Source: Candidatus Colicola caccequi (GTDB lineage: Bacteria > Bacteroidota > Bacteroidia > Bacteroidales > Paludibacteraceae). From it: 7,352 bases of DNA. Made by a program: the position numbers and the translations under genes. The notes under the pieces are model-generated. The model saw only the letters and a list, made by a program, of their open reading frames with translations, did no database searches and was not told the origin of the DNA. This document shows positions 1-4,108 of the stretch, piece by piece. Each line of letters starts with the position of its first letter. Position 1 is the first letter of the stretch. The stretch lies in the NCBI GenBank assembly GCA_018065205.1, contig JAGHTR010000201.1, forward strand, positions 1 through 7,352. The letters are read 5' to 3'.

Positions 1-13
1 CAAAAATACATAC

Positions 14-41
14 AAAAAAAGCAATCAAAATTGACTGCTTT
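14..41 (-). terminator. Rho-independent terminator of the leftward three-gene operon
   Basis: Positions 18-27 pair with 32-41 around a 4-nt loop, and the run of seven A at 14-20 becomes a U tract in minus-strand RNA, overlapping the last stem pairs. The pair 24/35 is A-C on the plus strand but U-G in minus-strand RNA, so the stem is continuous only in the leftward transcript. It lies about 30 nt past the stop codon of the metallophosphoesterase gene, which fits the end of that operon. Confidence 0.75.
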
Positions 42-72
42 ATTTGTGAAAGTTTTATGGGTATATTTCGGT

Positions 73-831
73 CTAAACATTGATGATTTTAGAACGATTA
101 AAGGTCAAATGCTCATCTTGGAATACATATCCCAGTTGATTGGAAAGACAGAGTGTGTTCCCTATTCGGGCATCACAGTTATAGTGGGAATGACCATAAA
201 TCCAATATTCAATGTCGGACTTCTGAATATAATCTTGCAACTCAATGATAAATGCCCCATTGATGATGCTATCCTTGTATTGAGGGTTTTGCAGTATAAA
301 CGAAGGAACATGGTGTGTTACTACAATCTTATGGCAGGCAGCACTTGAAGCAACGGCATTCTGAATAAATTGTAGGCATTTCCTATGTTCCTCATTAAAT
401 TCAGAAAAAGTCAGTATGTTGCCATCATATACAATGCGACGGAAGTCAGAAACAACCTGCTCGGTGTAATACGCATTTTTTACATCTATATGTGCCCATA
501 ACGGAGAGAGAATGATGTCCACACCAACTAAATGCACCACGCTATTATAGCAAACACGCACATTGGGGCGAATTGCAAGTTCGTAGCCGTTGGTTAAGGT
601 AGCAATATCATAGAATTTGTAAAATTCGTGATTCCCCGGACACACTAAAACCTGCTTATAGTTTTCTGAAGCCCAATCCCAAAACGGATGCTCGGAGTAG
701 TTCTCACCCAGATAGTTAATATCACCTGCGAGAATAAGGATATCACCTGCAACTTCAAGAGGATTGGCTTTCAAATAATTCCAGTTCTCGCCAAATTCCA
801 AATGTAAATCAGATGCGTATTGAATTTTCAT
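73..831 (-). CDS. Calcineurin-like metallophosphoesterase, last gene of the leftward operon
   Basis: A 252-aa protein with the full metallophosphoesterase signature. Visible motifs are D8-L-H10 (DxH), G36-D37, G66-N67-H68-E69 (GNHE), V171-T172-H173-H174 and G213-H214-S215-H216 (GHxH), the residues that hold the two metal ions in this fold. There is no signal peptide or membrane segment, so it should be cytoplasmic. The substrate cannot be read from sequence: the fold includes protein phosphatases, cyclic-nucleotide phosphodiesterases, nucleases and nucleotide hydrolases. The ATG shares its A (831) with the TAA of the upstream nucleotidyltransferase gene (TAATG), which suggests translational coupling. 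A good terminator follows. Such phosphoesterases also occur as lone genes, so its link to the upstream pair is inferred from overlap only. Confidence 0.9.
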   Translation of the reverse strand: MKIQYASDLHLEFGENWNYLKANPLEVAGDILILAGDINYLGENYSEHPFWDWASENYKQVLVCPGNHEFYKFYDIATLTNGYELAIRPNVRVCYNSVVHLVGVDIILSPLWAHIDVKNAYYTEQVVSDFRRIVYDGNILTFSEFNEEHRKCLQFIQNAVASSAACHKIVVTHHVPSFILQNPQYKDSIINGAFIIELQDYIQKSDIEYWIYGHSHYNCDARIGNTLCLSNQLGYVFQDEHLTFNRSKIINV

Positions 832-1613
832 TATGCTTCTTCAATAAACAAGTTGTCTAATTGTTCCAATAAAGCGCTTACGAATGTTTCGCTGTTATCC
901 AGTGCTTGAGCCAACTGGGAACCAAGAGATGCCCAATCTTGGCGTAATACATCAACAAAATCATGAATACAGGACACAATGGCTTGCGGTGCCATGATGT
1001 TTTCGTCAGCCGGCAAAGTTGCCACCAATTTTAGCACATCCGAACGATGTTTCTTGATGTCTTTTTCTTTGAGTGTTTTGCCTGCTGCTTTGTCTGCCAA
1101 CAAATTGAGATAGGCGCGGGTTTTCAATGCAATCAATGCCGCAGGGTCTGCATGACTGATACCATCGGTATTGATACGATGCTTAAGCGTGTAATGGTAA
1201 TAATCATCGTTCATTATGATTGCACTAAGACTTGACACTTCTTCATCAATGGGTAGTGGCTCTATTTCTCCGCCTATCCCTGCAAAAATATCTTCATGCC
1301 GTGACAGTAACTCTATCATTGCCGGATAATCCGCTTTCCCTTCGACAAAACGATAAAGTTCATATCTGGCAGATTCATTCTCATTGGGTTTGCGTTTCCG
1401 TGGTTGATAGCCGCCCTCGCGGATAAAGTTCCAAAAACATTCTCCAAATTCTCGGCTCATTGCTTCAACAATCACAATCATATCTATGTCATGCGTGGCA
1501 CGCGCTTGCATGTCGGTACCGCTCATCACAATCTCGCAGGCCGTTCCGCCAATAATCACATAGTTATCTGCATAGGCAGAAAATGCTTCTTTGAATTTGT
1601 TTAGTCCTTCCAT
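831..1613 (-). CDS. Nucleotidyltransferase-fold protein, AbiEii-like (putative type IV toxin)
   Basis: A 260-aa protein whose N-terminus resembles the polymerase-beta-like nucleotidyltransferase fold. G22-G23-T24-A25 is followed by R38 and the D42-I43-D44 acidic pair in a predicted beta strand, the GG...R.T.DID arrangement seen in AbiEii toxins. E101 (in AMIELLS) could be the third metal ligand. Later, K164 followed by K184-D185 and R190-S191-D192-V193 resembles the AbiEii K...KD..D motif. The C-terminal third looks helical. Known AbiEii/MenA-type enzymes add nucleotides to tRNA or other acceptors; the target here is unknown. It overlaps the upstream regulator gene by 13 nt and the downstream phosphoesterase gene by 1 nt. 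It could instead be a non-toxic nucleotidyltransferase. The family call is from motifs read by eye. Confidence 0.75.
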   Translation of the reverse strand: MEGLNKFKEAFSAYADNYVIIGGTACEIVMSGTDMQARATHDIDMIVIVEAMSREFGECFWNFIREGGYQPRKRKPNENESARYELYRFVEGKADYPAMIELLSRHEDIFAGIGGEIEPLPIDEEVSSLSAIIMNDDYYHYTLKHRINTDGISHADPAALIALKTRAYLNLLADKAAGKTLKEKDIKKHRSDVLKLVATLPADENIMAPQAIVSCIHDFVDVLRQDWASLGSQLAQALDNSETFVSALLEQLDNLFIEEA

Positions 1614-2563
1614 ATCATTTCATTAATTAAACGTTCTAGTTCTCCTTCAACTCTCGGATCTTTATTGTCTTGCAAAGAAAGATACAAAGACAATTTGTCC
1701 ACATATTGTTTTTCGTTCTCTTGCGTTGCCAATGCGGGATACTTCCACGCTTCTATCATTACAGCACCATCATAGGGATTGGCATTTACCAGTTTCCCTT
1801 TTTGCACCCATTCCTTCAACTGCTGTTGGCTCGTCATAACCATTTGTTCCGTGTCAGGATTAAGCCATGTATAATAAGCCAAGGCATTGATATTACAAAT
1901 CGCAAGATTATCGTCTATTTGCAACTCATCACAATAGATGCGCCGCTTGACAGGACTACTTAGAACCTCTTGTGCCATTTGCCAAAGTTCGTACCCCTTG
2001 GCAACAAAATGGATGATGTTCCGATTCGTTGAATCACTCATTTTCTCGCACAACTTTAAGTCTGTCAAACAGGTCAGCCCCAAGGCTACGCTTTCGTATG
2101 AGTACGGCAATTTATTTGCCATCTCCAATGCTGCCATACCTTCCAAACTCTCAATTTGCAAGTGATAAAATAATATGTATTGCGCGACAGGGGACAACTG
2201 TTTTGGAACAGCAGACTTTCTTATGCGCTCGTTAGCAACAAGCATTGGCAAATAGGCAAACTTGCTTGACACAACAAAATACACACCATGATCTATCAAG
2301 CGTTGCCGTTCATAAGCAGGAACATTTTCCAAGATATAAATCACCGGCAATCCAAATATATCCGTAAGACGTGCCGCAGAAATGGCATACTTGCGTGGAG
2401 TGCCATTCGTTCCAGTAGGTTCAACAAACAATAACGGAACTGTTTGATAAGTGCCGTCATAAAACTTGTACGACAACTTGTCATCAATCGTTATGCCTTT
2501 CAACTTCGCTTGGTGTCGTGGTTGAAGTCCAATTCTTTTATTTAGAATAGTGAGTTCTTTCAT
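1601..2563 (-). CDS. Predicted winged-helix regulator, AbiEi/MarR-like (putative antitoxin)
   Basis: A 320-aa soluble protein, first gene of the leftward operon. Residues about 122-190 look like a winged helix: a helix at 125-136, a helix-turn-helix-like stretch at about 141-172 (EMANKLPYSYESVALGLTCL) and a strand-rich wing ending near F187. The C-terminal part (about 225-310) has an ALAYYTWL segment and a YVDKLSLYLSLQDNKDPRV segment, which I associate from memory with the C-terminal domain of AbiEi-type antitoxins and related Bacteroidetes regulators. In AbiE systems the regulator gene comes first, overlaps the nucleotidyltransferase gene and represses its own promoter, and the same order and a 13-nt overlap are seen here. 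The ATG at 2563 is preceded by an AT-rich leader of about 35 nt and a good promoter match. The regulator role is likely; the antitoxin role is inference. Confidence 0.65.
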   Translation of the reverse strand: MKELTILNKRIGLQPRHQAKLKGITIDDKLSYKFYDGTYQTVPLLFVEPTGTNGTPRKYAISAARLTDIFGLPVIYILENVPAYERQRLIDHGVYFVVSSKFAYLPMLVANERIRKSAVPKQLSPVAQYILFYHLQIESLEGMAALEMANKLPYSYESVALGLTCLTDLKLCEKMSDSTNRNIIHFVAKGYELWQMAQEVLSSPVKRRIYCDELQIDDNLAICNINALAYYTWLNPDTEQMVMTSQQQLKEWVQKGKLVNANPYDGAVMIEAWKYPALATQENEKQYVDKLSLYLSLQDNKDPRVEGELERLINEMIWKD

Positions 2564-2605
2564 TTTATTATATATGCACTATTTTACTTTTGAATTAAAA
2601 CGGTG

Positions 2606-2637
2606 CAAAAATAGTTAAAATAATTCATATACGCAAA
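2606..2637 (-). promoter_or_regulatory. Bacteroidetes-type promoter for the regulator-nucleotidyltransferase-phosphoesterase operon
   Basis: On the minus strand the region reads TTTG (2637-2634), a 20-bp spacer, then TATTTTTG (2613-2606), matching TTTG-N19/20-TAnnTTTG. Transcription would begin near 2600, giving a leader of roughly 35-40 nt before the ATG at 2563. The region is very AT-rich, so a chance match is possible, but both elements, spacing and placement agree. Confidence 0.6.
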
Positions 2638-2648
2638 TTTTTTACAAG

Positions 2649-2674
2649 AAAAAATGCAAAATAATGGCATTTTT
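2649..2674. repeat. Dyad AAAAATGC-N9-GCATTTTT between divergent promoters
   Basis: A perfect 8-bp inverted repeat (2650-2657 with 2667-2674) around a 9-nt spacer. It lies 12 bp upstream of the -33 box of the leftward promoter and about 40 bp upstream of the first rpsL-facing promoter. It could be an operator for the neighbouring regulator or, because both strands end in T runs, a weak bidirectional terminator. A second, weaker dyad, AATTCT (2679-2684) with AGAATT (2695-2700), follows directly and ends in a T run. Confidence 0.45.
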
Positions 2675-2714
2675 GTCTAATTCTTCGATTTTATAGAATT
2701 TTTTGTGCCTGAAA

Positions 2715-2745
2715 TTTGCATATATCAAAAAAAGCAGTACCTTTG
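2715..2745 (+). promoter_or_regulatory. Distal promoter P1 facing rpsL
   Basis: TTTG (2715-2718), a 19-bp spacer, and TACCTTTG (2738-2745) match the Bacteroidetes housekeeping consensus exactly. The last 19 bases match the proximal promoter P2 at 18 of 19 positions. A start near 2750 is expected, about 330 nt before rpsL. Confidence 0.65.
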
Positions 2746-2756
2746 TGGCGAAAATT

Positions 2757-2834
2757 ATGTGGCGAAAAAATCGCTATGGCTTCAATAGGCTGTGTAACCA
2801 AAACTATTGTACTCTATTGGCTTCCAATTTTTAA
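2757..2834 (+). other. Possible 25-codon leader ORF downstream of P1
   Basis: ATG at 2757 opens 25 sense codons (starting MWRKNRYG, containing two Cys) and stops at TAA 2832-2834, inside the 5' arm of a terminator-like hairpin. The ATG is only about 5-8 nt after the expected P1 start, so translation would be nearly leaderless. There is no recognisable homology, and a frame of this length could arise by chance. It is recorded because its stop meets a hairpin plus T tract, as in attenuators. Confidence 0.2.
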
Positions 2835-2854
2835 CCTTAAAATAGGTTTTTTTT
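2833..2854 (+). terminator. Weak terminator- or attenuator-like hairpin between P1 and P2
   Basis: AACCT (2833-2837) pairs with AGGTT (2844-2848) around a 6-nt loop and is followed by six more T. Just upstream, ATTGG (2816-2820) pairs with CCAAT (2824-2828) and is followed by TTTT. Both stems are only 5 bp, so termination would be partial at best. If active, it would limit P1 transcripts to about 100 nt. Confidence 0.3.
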
Positions 2855-2893
2855 GAAAAAATGCAGAAAAACACGAAAAAAGTGCATTTTTTT
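2855..2893. repeat. Second AAAAAATGC / GCATTTTTT dyad, upstream of P2
   Basis: AAAAAATGC (2856-2864) is inverted at 2884-2892 (GCATTTTTT), giving a 9-bp perfect stem with a 19-nt loop. GAAAAAATGCA (2855-2865) repeats the sequence at 2648-2658 exactly. It ends about 11 bp before the P2 -33 box. With P1/P2 this gives two copies of a dyad-plus-promoter arrangement. Confidence 0.4.
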
Positions 2894-2903
2894 ATAAAAA
2901 AAT

Positions 2904-2934
2904 TTTGTCATGTCAAAAAAAAGTAGTACCTTTG
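2904..2934 (+). promoter_or_regulatory. Proximal promoter P2 of the rpsL (str-S10) operon
   Basis: TTTG (2904-2907), a 19-bp spacer with an eight-A run, and TACCTTTG (2927-2934), followed by CAC. This is an exact match to the Bacteroidetes consensus, with the same spacing as P1. Expected start is near 2940, giving a leader of about 140 nt. It is the best candidate for the main promoter of the ribosomal protein operon. Confidence 0.75.
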
Positions 2935-2940
2935 CACGCT

Positions 2941-3080
2941 TTTTCCGGTGTGTGCATACGCACGTACGTATATATACGGGAGTGACGGACACGCGAAAGA
3001 GCGCATAAATAAAAGGAAAAGAAAGTCTAAGGGACTTCAAAAATAACAAACATTAATTATTAACAAACAATCAAGTTACA
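2941..3080 (+). other. rpsL 5' leader with a 31-nt alternating purine-pyrimidine tract
   Basis: The leader from the P2 start to the rpsL ATG is about 140 nt. Positions 2948-2978 alternate purine and pyrimidine without a break and include the 12-bp palindrome CGTATATATACG (2967-2978) and the CGTACG core (2963-2968). In RNA, CCG (2945-2947) plus TGTGTG (2949-2954) can pair, partly through G-U pairs, with 2971-2979. GTGC-ATAC-GCAC (2952-2963) is an alternative small hairpin. Further down, AAGTC (3023-3027) pairs with GACTT (3033-3037). The last 40 nt are unstructured and A-rich, as expected for SD-independent initiation. Confidence 0.5.
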
Positions 3081-3461
3081 ATGCCTACAATTCAACAATT
3101 AGTTAGAAAAGGAAGAGCAGAACTGATCGACAAGAGCAAAAGCCCTGCACTGGACAACTGCCCACAACGTCGTGGCGTATGTGTACGCGTTTACACAACA
3201 ACTCCTAAAAAGCCTAATTCCGCAATGCGTAAGGTGGCACGTGTTCGCTTGACGAACCAAAAGGAAGTGAACGCTTACATTCCGGGTGAAGGTCACAACT
3301 TACAAGAGCACAGTATCGTTATGGTACGTGGTGGCCGTGTAAAAGACCTGCCAGGTGTACGTTACCACATCGTACGTGGTACATTGGATACCGCCGGTGT
3401 AGCTAACCGCTTACAACGTCGTAGTAAATACGGTGCTAAGCGTCCAAAAGCTAAAAAGTAA
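3081..3461 (+). CDS. rpsL: 30S ribosomal protein S12
   Basis: A 126-aa S12 protein of the 30S decoding centre, complete. The family signatures are plain: PQRRGVCVRVYTTTPKKPNS at about 28-47, IPGEGHNLQEHS at 67-78 and RGGRVKDLPGVRYH at 83-96, with a basic tail ending KRPKAKK. K43 and K88 (counting Met) are the wild-type residues at positions where streptomycin-resistance changes occur, so no such resistance is predicted. D89 is the position methylthiolated by RimO in other bacteria. The ATG at 3081 is preceded by the A/T-rich stretch AACAATCAAGTTACA and no Shine-Dalgarno sequence. It is the first gene of the rightward operon, read from P2 and probably P1. In many Bacteroidales rpoC lies just upstream, but here a divergent accessory operon does. 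Confidence 0.98.
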   Translation: MPTIQQLVRKGRAELIDKSKSPALDNCPQRRGVCVRVYTTTPKKPNSAMRKVARVRLTNQKEVNAYIPGEGHNLQEHSIVMVRGGRVKDLPGVRYHIVRGTLDTAGVANRLQRRSKYGAKRPKAKK

Positions 3462-3510
3462 GTCGATGCTCCAATGAGCAAATTTCTGCAAACAAACAAC
3501 TAACTAAAAG

Positions 3511-3523
3511 TCCCATATTGGGA
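3511..3523 (+). other. Small hairpin in the rpsL-rpsG gap
   Basis: TCCCA (3511-3515), loop TAT, TGGGA (3519-3523): a perfect 5-bp stem with no T run, so it is not a terminator. It sits 12 nt upstream of the larger structure at 3536-3579 and may be part of the same folded region. Confidence 0.45.
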
Positions 3524-3535
3524 ACAGATTAACTG

Positions 3536-3579
3536 GGTTGATCGGTTGAGTAAGGCGCAAGCCTGAAGCGATTACAACC
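3536..3579 (+). promoter_or_regulatory. Structured rpsL-rpsG intergenic RNA, candidate S7 autoregulatory site
   Basis: GGTTG (3536-3540) pairs with CAACC (3575-3579). After a 2-nt bulge (3573-3574), ATCG (3541-3544) pairs with CGAT (3569-3572). An internal loop (3545-3552 opposite 3565-3568) leads to AGGC (3553-3556) paired with GCCT (3561-3564), closed by a GCAA tetraloop. This gives 13 pairs in all, ending 20 nt before the rpsG start. In E. coli, S7 binds the rpsL-rpsG spacer of the str mRNA and represses translation, so position and architecture fit a counterpart. GGTTG is duplicated (3536-3540 and 3544-3548), so CAACC has two possible partners. The structure is seen by eye; S7 binding is inference. 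Confidence 0.6.
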
Positions 3580-3599
3580 AAAAAAACAAGTAAACAACA

Positions 3600-4076
3600 A
3601 TGAGAAAAGCAAAACCGAAAAAACGTGTCATCCTGCCGGATCCCGTTTATGGAGAGGTAATGGTTGCTAAATTTGTGAACCACCTCATGCTCGATGGTAA
3701 GAAGAATACCTCCTATGGCGTCTTCTATACCGCTCTGGACCTCGTTGGCCAGAAGATGAAGGATAGCGAAAAAGCTCCCCTGGATATCTGGAAAGAGGCT
3801 CTGGATAACATCACTCCTTTGGTAGAGGTTAAGTCCAAACGTATCGGCGGTGCTACTTTCCAAGTACCTACCGAGATTCGCGCTGACCGCAAGGAGTCAA
3901 TCGCAATGAAGAATATGATCGCCTTCGCTCGTAAACGCGGTGGTCACTCAATGGCCGAGAAACTGGCAGCCGAAATCATGGATGCCCTCAACAGCCAAGG
4001 TGGCGCCTTCAAGCGTAAGGAAGATATGCATCGTATGGCTGAGGCCAACCGTGCATTCGCACATTTCCGCTTCTAA
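3600..4076 (+). CDS. rpsG: 30S ribosomal protein S7
   Basis: A 158-aa complete S7, the primary assembly protein of the 30S head that binds the 3' major domain of 16S rRNA near the E and P sites. Recognisable segments are the basic N-terminus MRKAKPKKR, the VEVKSKRIGGATFQVPTEIR block at about 75-94, RKESIAMKNMI at 97-107, and the C-terminus KRKEDMHRMAEANRAFAHFR at 138-157. Its length is close to the usual S7 length of about 156 residues. The ATG at 3600 follows an A-rich leader (AAACAAGTAAACAACA) without a Shine-Dalgarno sequence. In E. coli S7 is the translational repressor of the str operon, and the folded spacer directly upstream could serve that role here. fusA begins 32 nt downstream. Confidence 0.98.
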   Translation: MRKAKPKKRVILPDPVYGEVMVAKFVNHLMLDGKKNTSYGVFYTALDLVGQKMKDSEKAPLDIWKEALDNITPLVEVKSKRIGGATFQVPTEIRADRKESIAMKNMIAFARKRGGHSMAEKLAAEIMDALNSQGGAFKRKEDMHRMAEANRAFAHFRF

Positions 4077-4092
4077 AGGTATTTAAGGTATT
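4076..4092 (+). repeat. Short tandem repeat AAGGTATT in the rpsG-fusA spacer
   Basis: AAGGTATT occurs at 4076-4083 and 4085-4092, a 9-nt period that begins at the last base of the rpsG stop codon. The function is unknown and a chance repeat is plausible. The remaining spacer to fusA is AT-rich with no hairpin. Confidence 0.5.
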
Positions 4093-4108
4093 AGTCTATA
4101 TTTAGGAA

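Noticed and set aside
31..348. 105-codon plus-strand frame at the left edge
   Set aside because: Antisense to the metallophosphoesterase and running through its terminator; the opposite strand has complete catalytic motifs.
2744..2768. Direct repeat TGTGGCGAAAA (2744-2754 and 2758-2768)
   Set aside because: Eleven bases repeated at 14-bp offset near P1; no partner motif or spacing suggests an attachment site or iteron, and only two copies exist.
2837..3049. 70-codon minus-strand frame in the rpsL upstream region
   Set aside because: It runs across both P2 and the rpsL leader and encodes a low-complexity Phe/Lys-rich peptide from A/T runs.
3504..3863. 119-codon open frame on the minus strand
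   Set aside because: Antisense to rpsG and the folded rpsL-rpsG spacer; no promoter and no family resemblance.
4104..4107. AGGA before fusA as a Shine-Dalgarno site
   Set aside because: It ends 1 nt before the ATG, too close for pairing with the 16S tail, and this phylum generally does not use such sites.
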